Source of the DNA: an uncultured Collinsella sp.
Lineage (GTDB): Bacteria; Actinomycetota; Coriobacteriia; Coriobacteriales; Coriobacteriaceae
Reading direction: 5' to 3'
NCBI GenBank assembly: GCA_905208635.1
Contig: CAJLPX010000008.1
Coordinates: 17,567-81,566, forward strand
Length of the DNA: 64,000 nt
The position numbers and the translations under genes were made by a program. The number at the start of each line of letters is the position of its first letter. Position 1 is the stretch's first letter. Below are positions 16,827 to 26,336 of the stretch, in pieces. Below the pieces are notes generated by a model that saw only the letters and a program-made list of their open reading frames with translations, was not told the origin of the DNA and did not search any database.

Positions 16827-18156
16827 ATAAAGCCTCGAGCGCGTTGGCAATGCGCTTCATGGCGGCATCGGCGGATGCTTGGTCGGGCGCCTCGGCCAGC
16901 ACGCGGATAACCGACTCGGTTCCACTCTTGCGTACGAGCACGCGGCCCTCGCCTGCCAGCGCAGCCTCGGCCTCGGCGATGGCGTTCTGCACGCCCATGT
17001 TCTCGAGCGCGGCGTCCTTGTCCGCCACGCGCACGGCCACCTGCGCCTGCGGCAGCAGCTTGCACGGAGCCGTGAGCTGCGAGAGCGTCTCGCGCTCGGC
17101 ACGAATCACTTCCATCACGCGCAGCGAGGTCATAATGCCGTCGCCCGTGCGCTCGATATCGCCAAAGATCGTATGGCCCGTCTGCTCGCCGCCTAGGCTG
17201 TAACCGCCCTCGCGCATCTTGGCATACACGTGACGGTCGCCCACACCGCTGGTCACGGCACTTAGGCCGGCAAGCTCCAACGACTTGATCAGGCCAAAGT
17301 TGCTGGCAATCGTCGGAACCACGGTACCGCCCGAAAGGCGACCGTGCTTGTTCAGGTACACGCCGCACACGTACAGGATCTGGTCGCCATCGACCACGCG
17401 CCCGCGCTCGTCCACGGCCAGGCAGCGGTCGGCATCGCCGTCATAGGCAAAGCCCACGTCCAGGCCCTGCTCCACCACGTGGCGCTGCAGACGCTCCATA
17501 TGCGTGGAGCCGCAGTCGACGTTGATGTTAAAACCATCGGGCGCGGCATTGATCACGCGCACGTCGGCGCCCAGCGCGTCGAACACCGGCTTGGCCACCG
17601 AGGACGCCGAGCCGTTGGCGCAGTCGATGCCGATCTTGACGCCCTGCAGCGAAAAGTTCGCGCTGGCGATGAGCGAGGCAATGTAGCGGTTGCGGCCCTG
17701 CATGTAGTCCACCGTGGCGCCGATGTGGTTGCCCGTGGCCAGCGGCACCTCGCTCTTGCCATCGACGTAGTCCTCGATGAGCTCCAGTACGTCCTCGTCC
17801 ATCTTAAAACCGTCGCTATTGACGAGCTTAATGCCGTTATCGCAAAACGGGTTGTGGCTCGCGCTGATCATGATGCCGCAATCGAAGCAGCCTTCCACGG
17901 TCTGATGCGCTACGCCCGGCGTGGGGATCACGTGCAGCATATAGGCGTCCGCACCGCTCGCGACCAGGCCACTCACCAGCGCCGCCTCGAACATATAGCT
18001 CGAGCGACGCGTGTCCTTACCCACGATGACGCGCGCCTTGCGCTCGCGGTTGGCGCCGTAATACCAGCCCACAAAACGGCCAATCCTATAAGCGTGCTCT
18101 ACCGTCAGCCCAACGTTAGCCTCACCGCGAAAGCCGTCGGTGCCAAAGTACTTCAT
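16825..18156 (-). CDS. glmM: Phosphoglucosamine mutase
   Basis: 443 residues. Converts glucosamine-6-phosphate to glucosamine-1-phosphate for UDP-GlcNAc and peptidoglycan synthesis. Seen: N-terminal FGTDGFRG, active-site ISASHNP (Ser near 100), metal-binding DGDADR (~245), sugar-binding GGEQTGH, and phosphate-binding RKSGTES near the C-terminus. AAGGAG lies 6 nt before the ATG. It is separated from the upstream DUF4012 gene by a terminator, so it probably has its own promoter inside the short gap or reads through. Its stop codon forms the base of the hairpin of a structured element. Confidence 0.95.
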   Translation of the reverse strand: MKYFGTDGFRGEANVGLTVEHAYRIGRFVGWYYGANRERKARVIVGKDTRRSSYMFEAALVSGLVASGADAYMLHVIPTPGVAHQTVEGCFDCGIMISASHNPFCDNGIKLVNSDGFKMDEDVLELIEDYVDGKSEVPLATGNHIGATVDYMQGRNRYIASLIASANFSLQGVKIGIDCANGSASSVAKPVFDALGADVRVINAAPDGFNINVDCGSTHMERLQRHVVEQGLDVGFAYDGDADRCLAVDERGRVVDGDQILYVCGVYLNKHGRLSGGTVVPTIASNFGLIKSLELAGLSAVTSGVGDRHVYAKMREGGYSLGGEQTGHTIFGDIERTGDGIMTSLRVMEVIRAERETLSQLTAPCKLLPQAQVAVRVADKDAALENMGVQNAIAEAEAALAGEGRVLVRKSGTESVIRVLAEAPDQASADAAMKRIANALEAL

Positions 18157-18174
18157 GCGCTCTCCTTACAAAAT

Positions 18175-18213
18175 AGGGGCGAACAGATTGCCTGTCCGCC
18201 CCAAAATGGTACT
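18175..18213 (-). terminator. Terminator between the DUF4012 gene and glmM
   Basis: In minus orientation GGGGCGGACAG-GCAAT-CTGTTCGCCCC followed by TATTTT. Confidence 0.75.
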
Positions 18214-18239
18214 CGATTATCTGCGCTACCAGAAAAACC

Positions 18240-20552
18240 CTACGCCGACGCGCTGTCGCGAGCCGCCTGGCATGTAGGAGTCTGACGCAGCGTAAGCGGC
18301 TTGTCCCCCGCCTCGGCTGACGTGGTCAGCGTATATGTGATCGTCGTCGTCTCGCCAGCATGCAGGTCAACGGTGCCCGAATAGAAGGGGATTCCATGCC
18401 ACGTAGCGGCGCCAAGACCAAACTGGGTGCCCTCGACGGTCAGGTCAGTAATGTTGCCGCCCGTCGGGGCAAACAACGAAACATTCAGACGCTCGTCGTC
18501 GCGCGCGGCATCAGGCGCGCTCGCCGCGACGTAGTCGGGCAGCTTGCCGGCCTCCTCCTGCGTCATGATGTTCGTCAGGGTAACGGTGATGCGATACGAG
18601 CATGTGCCGTCACCGTTCTTGATGCCCTGGCCAATCTGCGTATCGGCATTCAGGTACCAGTCGAGCTTGGAGAAGCTCAGGTTGTTAAAGTAGACACCAG
18701 CAACGGGATCTTCACTCGGGTCATCCGGATCGGGCAGCGAGGCGTCGATGTTCATCTCCTTGATAGCGTTCTGCTCGTCATCGTTTTTCATCCACGCGAT
18801 CAGGCGGCCCTCTTCGGCACCGCGCTCAACGGCGCTGACAAGCTTCGTAACATCGACATCGCCGATACCGCCAAGGATCTTGTCGAAGGCAGCGCTGGCG
18901 ACGGATGCAAAGATGCCGTCCGACTCCTCGACCGGATAGTTCCAGTACACATCGTGCATGAGGACCTTTGCGGCGTTGGTGCCGTCGACAACCGTTCCGT
19001 CGGGCAGCGACACGTTACCGACCAGGCCCAGTAGATACTGCAGGAACACCGGGTCGATACCCACGACGCCGTCAACGTCCTGGCCATATTGAGATTTCCA
19101 CAGGGCTGCGACACGCTGCGAGTTGCGGGGCCAATCAGGCGAATAGGTATTGCCCGAGTTGTACAGGTTACTGTGGTTGCCGAACAGCGCCTCATCCTCT
19201 TCGTCGACGCTCTCGACTGCCTCATCCTCGCTGAGTCCAATGCGGGGGACAAACTCGCCAATCGACATCTGGCCGTCGGTGACCGAAATCAGGCCCTGCG
19301 AACCGCCAAAGCCGCCGCAGGCACGAATCTCGACGTTGTTCATGGCGTACACAAGATAGTTGCGCGTCTGGCCGTTGGCGCCGAGCATCTGGGGAAGGAC
19401 GGGGGCGACCTTCTCCGCCGCGTCAACCGCGCCGTTGAGGGTGGCAAAGCCGTCCTTGGCCTTATCGACCAGCTCGGTCACCTGGGAAATATGAGTATCG
19501 CCAATGCCCTGGATCTTCTCGTTGGCGCTCTTGAACACCTTGGAGCTATCGGAAAGCGAATCGGCAACGGCCTGCAGCGCGGACACGTTAATCATGCCGT
19601 CCTGGAACAGCTTGCCGGGCGTGGCCTGCGAAAGGTTATCGGCCATGGGAACCAGTGCATTGCTCGAGACATCGGACAGGACGTCGATCATGGTGCGGGC
19701 CGCATTGATGTCGCTGCCATACACCGGGATAAACGAAGCCGCCGTCCACAGCGGGCTCGAGGTCTCCGCCTTCATGCTGTCGCAGAGCTCATCGATCTTT
19801 TTCGCGTCGTCAGGCAGCGTCGAAAAATCGCCCGACGTGACCTTGTCCTTAAGGCCACCGACGATCTCGACAGCCTCCTTCGCTTCGCTCTTTACGGTCT
19901 TTGCCGAGTTAAGCAGCATAAAGCCACTTGCGCCAAGCGCAACGAGAAGCACCGCGACTACAGCGGCAATAATGGCGCCAGTGTGACGCTTTTTGCGCTC
20001 GCCCTTGCGATGGCGATGACGGACCAGACCGTCAGAGGTCGAACTCGACGAAGCGTCGCTACCGTAGTTCAAGCCAAAATCGTAATAATCTTCCTTGGAA
20101 CCCGAGCCCGCAAACTCGGCACCGCTATCATCCAGGCGGGCGAACGTGCCAGTCTCGGAGGCGCCGGTGTAAATCGTGCCAAGGTTACCCGTAAGCCCCG
20201 CGCCACCGGCAGAGGGAGTATTGTTGGCGGCCTTGCCGGCATTAACGTTGCCGGCGGTATTCGCGGCGTTGGCAGCACCTGCGTTGTTCGCAGGTATCGA
20301 AGGGGCCCCGCTCGGCTGCGACGTGGAGGTTGCACCGCCCGCAAAGACATTCCCTCTTGCACGGCCGGTCTTTTTTGCCTTTTGAGACTGCTCGTACAGA
20401 GCGGTAAACATCGCCGTCTCGCCCGGGGACACGCGCTTACCGGAACCGCCCTGCCCAGCGCCGCCCGGCGTGCCGGCCTTACCAGCCCCGTTCGGACGCG
20501 GCGGAACTGCAGGACGGCCGCTATCGCTGCCCTTAAAGTGATTACCAGCCAT
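18240..20552 (-). CDS. DUF4012 domain membrane-anchored protein
   Basis: 770 residues from the ATG at 20552 (GAGGA 7 nt upstream). Residues 1-185 form a low-complexity cytoplasmic region rich in Gly, Ala, Asn, Pro and Ser; one membrane helix follows at about 191-213 after a basic stretch RHRKGERKKRHTG; the rest is extracellular. The outer part has the DUF4012 features: an N-terminal helical region, NYLVYAMNNVEIRACGGFGGS, and VVGIDPVFLQYLLGLVG. Such proteins are found in Actinobacteria near exopolysaccharide or cell-wall loci, with no proven function. Monocistronic. Confidence 0.75.
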   Translation of the reverse strand: MAGNHFKGSDSGRPAVPPRPNGAGKAGTPGGAGQGGSGKRVSPGETAMFTALYEQSQKAKKTGRARGNVFAGGATSTSQPSGAPSIPANNAGAANAANTAGNVNAGKAANNTPSAGGAGLTGNLGTIYTGASETGTFARLDDSGAEFAGSGSKEDYYDFGLNYGSDASSSSTSDGLVRHRHRKGERKKRHTGAIIAAVVAVLLVALGASGFMLLNSAKTVKSEAKEAVEIVGGLKDKVTSGDFSTLPDDAKKIDELCDSMKAETSSPLWTAASFIPVYGSDINAARTMIDVLSDVSSNALVPMADNLSQATPGKLFQDGMINVSALQAVADSLSDSSKVFKSANEKIQGIGDTHISQVTELVDKAKDGFATLNGAVDAAEKVAPVLPQMLGANGQTRNYLVYAMNNVEIRACGGFGGSQGLISVTDGQMSIGEFVPRIGLSEDEAVESVDEEDEALFGNHSNLYNSGNTYSPDWPRNSQRVAALWKSQYGQDVDGVVGIDPVFLQYLLGLVGNVSLPDGTVVDGTNAAKVLMHDVYWNYPVEESDGIFASVASAAFDKILGGIGDVDVTKLVSAVERGAEEGRLIAWMKNDDEQNAIKEMNIDASLPDPDDPSEDPVAGVYFNNLSFSKLDWYLNADTQIGQGIKNGDGTCSYRITVTLTNIMTQEEAGKLPDYVAASAPDAARDDERLNVSLFAPTGGNITDLTVEGTQFGLGAATWHGIPFYSGTVDLHAGETTTITYTLTTSAEAGDKPLTLRQTPTCQAARDSASA

Positions 20553-20695
20553 AAAGAAATCCTCGCAATTGAGTCGCAATGAAAAAGTCCATAACGTTAC
20601 TAGTTTATGGCATTTTGAGCATCGACAGCTAAACTCCAGACACGGACATCAATTGGCGAAAATGTGGCACAACGCCTTTTCCGTCTTGGCGCCAG

Positions 20696-21718
20696 CTACA
20701 CCGTCAAAAACACCATCGCGATAATCATGGCAAAGCCCGCCAGGTCGGTGGGCAAAAACACCGTTCCCAGCATAAGGGCGCTGGTGATGGTGGCCGAAAC
20801 CGGCTCCATGGTTCCAAGGAGGCTCGCGCGCACCGAGCCAATCTCCTTAACGCCCTGCATGTAGAACATGTAAGCAAAAAACGAGCCGATAACCACGAAT
20901 ACCGCGAGCGCCTCGACGCCGGCAGCGTCGAGTGCCGGCATATGCGCCCAAGGCTGCACGAAGACGCACGAGACCACGCCCGCCGTGAGCATTGCCGAGC
21001 CCGTGACGATGGGGCTGCCGTATTCGGGCAGGATCTTGGCGGGAATCACCGCCATACACGTGGCGCTGACCGCACACATAAGACCTGCTGCCAGGCCAAG
21101 CGGCGAGATATTCAGGCTGGTGGGGTCGCCGCCGGTGGCGATTAAAAAGGTTCCACCCAGAGCCAGGCCAATGCCGATAACTTCGCGAGTACGCGGCATG
21201 CGGCGATCGGTCACGCAGGTGTAGCCCATGATGATAACGAGCTGCAGGCACTGGAGCACCGTCGCGGTTCCGGCGTTCGTCAGGCGCACGGCCGAAAGAT
21301 AGCAAAACTGGTTGAACAGCAGACCAAAGGCGGTAAAGAGCAGCAGCTGCTTGCGATCGGCGGGTGTGGTCCAGAGCTTAATCAGGCGCTCGCGGTCGCG
21401 CGTAACAACCACGGTCATAAAGAGTAGACCGGCGAGAATCTGACGCACGCTCATAAGCCACAAGGTGTCGACGTGGTAGGTATCGAACAGAAAGCTCGCG
21501 CTGGTGCCCGAGAAGCCCCAAAACGAACCGCCCACCAGCGTAGCCAAGACGCCCGTGATCATCTTGCGCGTCGAAGCGCTGTTCAGGCGCTCGCGCCAAG
21601 CGCGGCGGGTGCTACGGCTGAGCTCATCGGTGCCCTCGGGCACATCAATGTTCGATATATCGGTCATCGGCACCGAAGCCCCTGCGCCTTCGACCTGCTC
21701 GACACGCTCTTTGCTCAT
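20696..21718 (-). CDS. DMT superfamily (EamA) transporter
   Basis: 340 residues; start MSKERVEQ at 21718 has GAGGG 6 nt upstream and avoids a 69-residue non-conserved extension. A ~65-residue hydrophilic N-terminus is followed by ten hydrophobic helices in two EamA repeats. The typical GTATVLQCLQLVIIMGY and the second-repeat SVRASLLGTMEPVSATI sit at the expected ends. Probably exports or imports a small metabolite; substrate unknown. Stands alone. Confidence 0.82.
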   Translation of the reverse strand: MSKERVEQVEGAGASVPMTDISNIDVPEGTDELSRSTRRAWRERLNSASTRKMITGVLATLVGGSFWGFSGTSASFLFDTYHVDTLWLMSVRQILAGLLFMTVVVTRDRERLIKLWTTPADRKQLLLFTAFGLLFNQFCYLSAVRLTNAGTATVLQCLQLVIIMGYTCVTDRRMPRTREVIGIGLALGGTFLIATGGDPTSLNISPLGLAAGLMCAVSATCMAVIPAKILPEYGSPIVTGSAMLTAGVVSCVFVQPWAHMPALDAAGVEALAVFVVIGSFFAYMFYMQGVKEIGSVRASLLGTMEPVSATITSALMLGTVFLPTDLAGFAMIIAMVFLTV

Positions 21719-21949
21719 TCCATTCCCTCGAAGCAGCCTGGAAACAATTCGGCTTACCTTACCACGGCGAAGGCACCAGCCGAAGGCTTGTCCGCTTATC
21801 GGTAGGACAATTCTGCAGACGTCTTTCCATAGCTCGATACCGCAATGGCCTTGCATTATGCGACAGTCAAATCGCGGCAGCAGGCTCTTTTGAAATGGAT
21901 ATGACAAAGCCCCCGAATTCCACAATGTAAGCGATTTTTAAAAATGTTC

Positions 21950-21978
21950 TTGCCACCGAGTTCAGGCTCCGTTATATT
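21950..21978 (+). promoter_or_regulatory. Promoter of tRNA-Val
   Basis: -35 TTGCCA (21950-21955) and -10 TATATT (21973-21978) with a 17-nt spacer, 30 nt ahead of the mature tRNA 5' end. A textbook sigma-70 type promoter. Confidence 0.8.
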
Positions 21979-22007
21979 ATCCCTTGCGCGCTTGCGCACC
22001 CTTGATC

Positions 22008-22082
22008 GGGCGTTTAGCTCAGGGGGAGAGCGCTTCCCTGACACGGAAGAGGTCAGAAGTTCAAATCTTCTAACGCCCACCA
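22008..22082 (+). tRNA. tRNA-Val (GAC)
   Basis: 75 nt with encoded CCA. Acceptor GGGCGTT/AACGCCC, D-arm GCTC..GAGC, anticodon arm CTTCC-CTGACAC-GGAAG giving anticodon GAC, T-arm AGAAG-TTCAAAT-CTTCT. It has its own promoter and terminator. Confidence 0.96.
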
Positions 22083-22090
22083 AATGTTCG

Positions 22091-22128
22091 CAGCTCAGAG
22101 GCTATGTCCTCTGGGCTGTTTTGTTTTA
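22091..22128 (+). terminator. Terminator of tRNA-Val
   Basis: Hairpin CAGCTCAGAGG-CTATGT-CCTCTGGGCTG followed by TTTTGTTTT. The following ~290 nt up to the next gene show nothing assignable. Confidence 0.88.
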
Positions 22129-22417
22129 TGTCGCTAAATCCGCTGGCAGTTCCAACCGTCATCGCAACGTAACATCAATTCACCTGACGAATGGCAGCCA
22201 AATATATTCAATACCCCAACATCAACAATAGCCAGGCACAAAACTGCGCCGCAAGCTGCTCCAACCGCCCAACTGGTCAAAAGCCGACCATCTACTTGCC
22301 AATTTATCTAACGGCGTAACCAAGCAGTCCGCGCCGCAACTTCTCAACAAAACGCCGCGATGTCTGCGCCCTGCGGTATCCTTGAGCCACTCGCACCCGC
22401 AGCACCAAGGAGCCGCC

Positions 22418-23104
22418 ATGCGCACCGAGCTCGATGTCCCCTTTTCGCACAAAGAAGAAGCCAAGGCGCTGGGCGCCAAATGGGACCGGACCAAGAAGAT
22501 CTGGTATGTACCCAGCGGCGTCAACCCCGAGCCTTTTGCCGAGTGGCTGCCCGGTGTTGACCGATCCGACCCCTCAGCGCCGTATATATATCTAGTACTG
22601 GGCAAGCGCGAGTGCTGGAAGTGTCACAAAGAGACCTCGGTCGCGGCCTTCGGCATTCCCTATCGAACCGATGACGACAAGGGCATCGCCATCGCGCACG
22701 CGCCCAACGAAGCCGGGCACATTGCCATCGACACGGCCAACGCCAACGCACTCGCCATCGTGCCCGCTCTTGGCTGCGTGCCGGGCGAGATCCGCGACTA
22801 TCTTTCTAAGCGCTGCGGCTACAAGCCCGTAGGCGCGCGAGCCTCCAAAGCCCCGTCGCTCGGCAACACGTGCACCAGTTGCGACGCGCTGCAAGGCAGC
22901 CGCTATCTGTTCGAGGAGCCCTCGTCCCCGTTTGCCCTCACTGCCATCAACAAGCTGCCGGCACTGGAGTTTGTACGCGTCGAAGTTGCCGGCGTCTTTG
23001 GCGTCCCGGCCACGCGCACCGACTTTGACCAGGCGCTCTTTACCTGGGCACGCGACCATCACGCCAAGTTCCACAAGCAGCTCGGTGAGGGGGTTTATTT
23101 ATAG
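22418..23104 (+). CDS. DUF5710 domain protein with a C4 zinc-binding region
   Basis: 228 residues; ATG at 22418 with AAGGAG 5 nt upstream. Residues 1-45 match DUF5710 (LDVPFSHKEEAKALGAKWD, then KKIWYVPSG), a small domain common in phage and mobile-element proteins, often next to primase or topoisomerase domains. Residues 68-75 (CWKCHK) and a later CTSC pair could bind zinc. The function is unknown; DNA or RNA handling is only a guess from the domain context. Confidence 0.65.
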   Translation: MRTELDVPFSHKEEAKALGAKWDRTKKIWYVPSGVNPEPFAEWLPGVDRSDPSAPYIYLVLGKRECWKCHKETSVAAFGIPYRTDDDKGIAIAHAPNEAGHIAIDTANANALAIVPALGCVPGEIRDYLSKRCGYKPVGARASKAPSLGNTCTSCDALQGSRYLFEEPSSPFALTAINKLPALEFVRVEVAGVFGVPATRTDFDQALFTWARDHHAKFHKQLGEGVYL

Positions 23105-23142
23105 GGACAGAGATGCCCTCACAGCCAGCTCCTCCGCATCAC

Positions 23143-23427
23143 CTATCCCTCGTCGCCGGCGTCGTACACGATATCGAGGCCACAAACAGGGCATTTCTCC
23201 TGATACGCCGGCATATGAACGCCTGTCCGTTTTCTCACTTCGTCGCTAAGTCTGTCGCACGCATCGATGAACCGAATGTCGAGGCACGGTATTTGCGAGC
23301 CGCAGCAAGGACAGGCGACGACAAACGACCCGCAATCAACTTCTACGCTCGGAAACATTTTGTTGTCTATAAGGGCGCACGGCAGTTTTCCGTACTTCCC
23401 CATCGCAATATCGCCTCGCCAGCTCAC
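23143..23427 (-). CDS. Small CxxC zinc-ribbon-like protein of unknown function
   Basis: 94 residues from a GTG at 23427. This start overlaps the stop of the upstream gene as GTGA, and GGGGAG lies 5 nt before it, so the pair is translationally coupled. It has CPCCGSQIPC near residue 38 and CPVCG near the C-terminus, a likely four-Cys zinc site. Function not recognised. Very short intergenic distance to a convergent DUF5710 gene on the other strand (38 nt). Confidence 0.5.
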   Translation of the reverse strand: MSWRGDIAMGKYGKLPCALIDNKMFPSVEVDCGSFVVACPCCGSQIPCLDIRFIDACDRLSDEVRKRTGVHMPAYQEKCPVCGLDIVYDAGDEG

Positions 23428-23993
23428 GTTCGCTCCCCTCTCGCTATACAAATCAGGGAGAGCATGCACCGGCAGGCGTGTGCGAGATTGCATCGCCACG
23501 CGATCCGATCAAACAGCACGATCGTAAAAGACCGCCAAAGCCAAATTTCATCGTCGGTCGCACCCTGTCCGGCAAACTCAATATCGACAGGTATGTGCTT
23601 CAGATAACTCATGTCGGGCGCAAAACGAGGGTCCGGTCCGCCTTTATGAACAGGACCGTGCAGAACAAACCATCCGTTTTCGGGCTCGAACCGCTCAACA
23701 AACGCAAGGCCGAGCACCTTATAGCCCACCTCGGTTGCAAATATGACTCCGACTGGGACGTCACATTCCATGCAGTTGAGCATTTTACGGTTGTAATTCT
23801 GGTCTCGAAAACCAACGGTACCCGGCGCTTGAACCGAGTACTTAATGACCCACGTACCATCGTCCAAATAGAGCGGAGGCACATTGTTGATGCTCTCGGT
23901 TTGCCGCTGGCGCGCTTGTACCCCGCTACCCCACTCCCCTGTATACTGATGTAGCACGTGTTTCATCCGGGCTTGTTGGGCCGGATTGTTCAT
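23424..23993 (-). CDS. Hypothetical protein, first gene of a two-gene unit
   Basis: Up to 189 residues. Starts at 23993 or 23966 are both possible, and neither has a good ribosome site. The middle (IKYSVQAPGTVGFRD, EVGYKVLGLAFVERF, GWFVLHGPVHKG) has the composition of a real soluble protein. A single CMEC pair is present. No family recognised. Its stop overlaps the next gene by 4 nt. On the opposite strand a coding potential also exists but without a ribosome site. Confidence 0.45.
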   Translation of the reverse strand: MNNPAQQARMKHVLHQYTGEWGSGVQARQRQTESINNVPPLYLDDGTWVIKYSVQAPGTVGFRDQNYNRKMLNCMECDVPVGVIFATEVGYKVLGLAFVERFEPENGWFVLHGPVHKGGPDPRFAPDMSYLKHIPVDIEFAGQGATDDEIWLWRSFTIVLFDRIAWRCNLAHACRCMLSLICIARGERT

Positions 23994-24004
23994 GGGAGGG
24001 TCTT

Positions 24005-24496
24005 ATGGCTGCTTCGAATCCGCCTAAGGGGAGCGTTTCTTCTTCGTCCATCAAGCCGGTTACGCGCAAGGCCGTGCGTTGCCAGCGCGATGTCGCCTGG
24101 CTTGTCACACAGGCGGCGGGCAGGCTTGTGGCGACCACTCAGGACGTCAATGCGCCTACGCCGAGCTTTGTGTTAGCGGCGGCGCTGGATTTTGTGCGCC
24201 AATTGGAGCTTGCCGCACAGAATGCCAGCGGCCACCTCGACTACCAGAATGTTATGGCGCCCGACCTGCAAACGTTCTGCCACATGGCCAAGTTGCCCGC
24301 CGCGCCCAATGCGCTTTCGGACGTAGGCTACATGTTTACGCTTTCGGGCGCGGACCTTATCCGTGACATCTATGCATACTGCAGTGAGCTCGCCGAGCGT
24401 CACGTCTTTGGCACGGCTGAAGTCAAACCGGGAAATGTCATCAAGCTGGTTCTTAGGCTGTTCTTGATGGACGGGTTCGGGGCCATGCCGGCGTAA
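24005..24496 (+). CDS. Hypothetical protein
   Basis: 163 residues; GGGAGGG lies 4 nt before the ATG, and a -10-like TATACT is at 23942-23947. The N-terminal 20 residues are Ser/Pro/Lys rich; the rest is mostly helical (SFVLAAALDFVRQLELAAQ, LIRDIYAYCSELAERHVFG). It begins 12 nt from the divergent hypothetical gene at 23993, so the two share a very short control region. No domain recognised. Confidence 0.55.
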   Translation: MAASNPPKGSVSSSSIKPVTRKAVRCQRDVAWLVTQAAGRLVATTQDVNAPTPSFVLAAALDFVRQLELAAQNASGHLDYQNVMAPDLQTFCHMAKLPAAPNALSDVGYMFTLSGADLIRDIYAYCSELAERHVFGTAEVKPGNVIKLVLRLFLMDGFGAMPA

Positions 24497-24596
24497 GCCG
24501 AGTCTTTAGCACCACCGTCGACTGAGCAACAACCGCTTTACCTTAGTGGGCGCCAATTGAGGGTCAATTATTGGGTTGCCTCGTCCACTAACGCAT

Positions 24597-26063
24597 TTAT
24601 TCCACGCGCTCTGATAGTCGATATTTGCGGTTGCGGCTCGTCGCCGGCGCCGTGGGCTCAAGCTCGCCTTGAGCAATGAGCGCGTTGACGCGCGACCTAA
24701 CCTGGGAAATTGTAAGCTCCGTGCGTTCTGCCAGCTCACGCGTCCCCAGCTCGCCGTAATGTTTGAGTGCCGTCACAATTAAGCCCCCGCCATGATCGAC
24801 CGGCTCGATCTTTGAACGGTAAAGTACGACCTTGAACCGATCGAACCCCGGGCAGAACAGGGGCTCGGCCAGACCATGCGCGCGCATGGCATCGATCATC
24901 ATCGGGATGCCCGAGCCATTGCCCTCAGCCGGCGAACCTGCGCCATCCGGCAGCGGGACAATCGACATGAGTTTCACGAGCGTCGCGTTACGGCATCGGG
25001 AGCTGCCGTCAAACAAGTTCTCGCGAGTCTTCCCTCCATAAAGGCCGCCGGGATTCGTCACCTCGATACGGTCGTCAAAAACGTCGACGGTGATCGATTG
25101 CCCACAGAACCGATCCCCGTATTCCCTGTGGATAACCGCGTTGGCGACTGCCTCGCGCAGGACCTCCTCGGGAATCTCCAGCGAGTCGATACGCGAGATG
25201 CCTTGGACGGTCGAGGTGCGGCGCAGGTTTTTGGCGACAGCCGCGACAGTATCCGAAATCATCTCGCCCAGGGTGCCCTCGCAGACTGTGCGGTCCATAA
25301 ATCTTAGCGGTCCCGCAGCGCCCTTTTGAGTTCCCGCATGGACAGCCACATCAATGAAGAGCTTGGGATAGAACTGCTGAGGGTAAACGCCCGCGGCAAG
25401 GAGGCCGGCCTTGGTAACATTGCCCTGGAAGTCGAGGAGATTCAGGCGCTCCATCTTTGTCTTCTTGTCCGTCGCACCACGCATCGCTCGAGGCGTCAAC
25501 GAATAGGCGCGTTCTATCGTGCGGTCGACCAGCGACTCGTCGAGATCGCCCACACTCGTGCCGGGCACCGCATCGCGATCGCTAGGACTCGTCCGTTCGT
25601 ATGACGACAGTGCCAAAACCTCGGTCGACGAAAGGGGCACGTCTTTGTCATCGACGCGCTTGTAGCTGCCGCCCTGGGCGCCCCGCTCTATTACATAGCA
25701 AGGCTTGCTCGACGGGTCGAGCTCCTCAATCGTGATGACCAGAACCACGGTGCCCTGGAGCTCCACGCGCTCAATGGTGTATTTGGGCGGATTGGCCAGC
25801 TTTCCGCGACCGCCGGCATCGCCCATGCCCGCCACGAATTGGTTGAGCACTTTCTCGGTCTCAAAGTTTGTAACTGGGACAAAACCCGCGTGCTCGCTCA
25901 CTCCGAGTACGATGATGCCGCCGGCGGTGTTTGCGAAAGCGCTGACCGTTTCCCATACGTCGCGGGAAAGTGTCGTGGCGCTCTCCTTGACCTCGACGTT
26001 AAGATCGTCCGAGCCCATGCGTCTTAAAGACTCGAGCAAACCGGCCAGCTCGTTTTCGTTCAT
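24597..26063 (-). CDS. AlbA_2 (divergent AAA-4/Schlafen-like) ATP-binding transcriptional regulator
   Basis: 488 residues; ATG at 26063 with AAGGG 8 nt upstream. N-terminal AlbA_2 domain: VEVKESATTLSRDVWETV, SAFANTAGGIIVLGV (~20-55), the core of the family. Middle helical region, then VLREAVANAVIHREYG and NPGGLYGG, the histidine-kinase-like ATP-binding motifs found in this regulator family. The C-terminal winged-helix (LGTRELAERTELTISQVRSRVNAL) fits DNA binding. The upstream gap carries many copies of GAGAGAT in both orientations, which could be its own operator. No neighbouring partner gene; the role is unknown. Confidence 0.78.
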   Translation of the reverse strand: MNENELAGLLESLRRMGSDDLNVEVKESATTLSRDVWETVSAFANTAGGIIVLGVSEHAGFVPVTNFETEKVLNQFVAGMGDAGGRGKLANPPKYTIERVELQGTVVLVITIEELDPSSKPCYVIERGAQGGSYKRVDDKDVPLSSTEVLALSSYERTSPSDRDAVPGTSVGDLDESLVDRTIERAYSLTPRAMRGATDKKTKMERLNLLDFQGNVTKAGLLAAGVYPQQFYPKLFIDVAVHAGTQKGAAGPLRFMDRTVCEGTLGEMISDTVAAVAKNLRRTSTVQGISRIDSLEIPEEVLREAVANAVIHREYGDRFCGQSITVDVFDDRIEVTNPGGLYGGKTRENLFDGSSRCRNATLVKLMSIVPLPDGAGSPAEGNGSGIPMMIDAMRAHGLAEPLFCPGFDRFKVVLYRSKIEPVDHGGGLIVTALKHYGELGTRELAERTELTISQVRSRVNALIAQGELEPTAPATSRNRKYRLSERVE

Positions 26064-26126
26064 CTGCACGTCCCTTCGCTTGGTCCTGCGGAGAATGCCG
26101 CAGACGGATTTCCCTCGTCTCTCAGT

Positions 26127-26172
26127 TATCTCTCGTAATTATCTCTCGTCTTTCTGTTATCTCTCGTATTAG
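26127..26172. repeat. GAGAGAT-box block 1 upstream of the AlbA_2 regulator
   Basis: 46-nt block with three ATCTCTC words spaced about 14 and 19 nt apart, followed by inverted GATGAGAGAT at 26185-26195 and ATATCTCT. It differs from block 2 (26291-26336) at one base. Located 64-109 nt upstream of the regulator start. Confidence 0.7.
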
Positions 26173-26290
26173 ATATGAGTGAAAGATGAGAGATAAGATA
26201 TCTCTACCTGCTTCATTAAATCATGTTTTTGCTGGTGGAACAATCGATATTGAGACAATACCATGGTTGCTTGTCTCTTTGCTGCTGAGC

Positions 26291-26336
26291 TATCTCTCAT
26301 AATTATCTCTCGTCTTTCTGTTATCTCTCGTATTAG
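26291..26336. repeat. GAGAGAT-box block 2 upstream of the AlbA_2 regulator
   Basis: 46-nt block, 45 of 46 bases identical to block 1, followed by ATGAGAGATGAGAGATG (26344-26360). The 118 nt between the blocks are AT-rich. Together the gap carries about ten copies of the 7-mer in both orientations, suggesting cooperative binding of a regulator. Confidence 0.7.

Noticed and set aside
23478..23954. Plus-strand frame opposite the hypothetical gene at 23424-23993
   Set aside because: No ribosome site, and the minus-strand frame has better coding character and a coupled downstream gene; some doubt remains.
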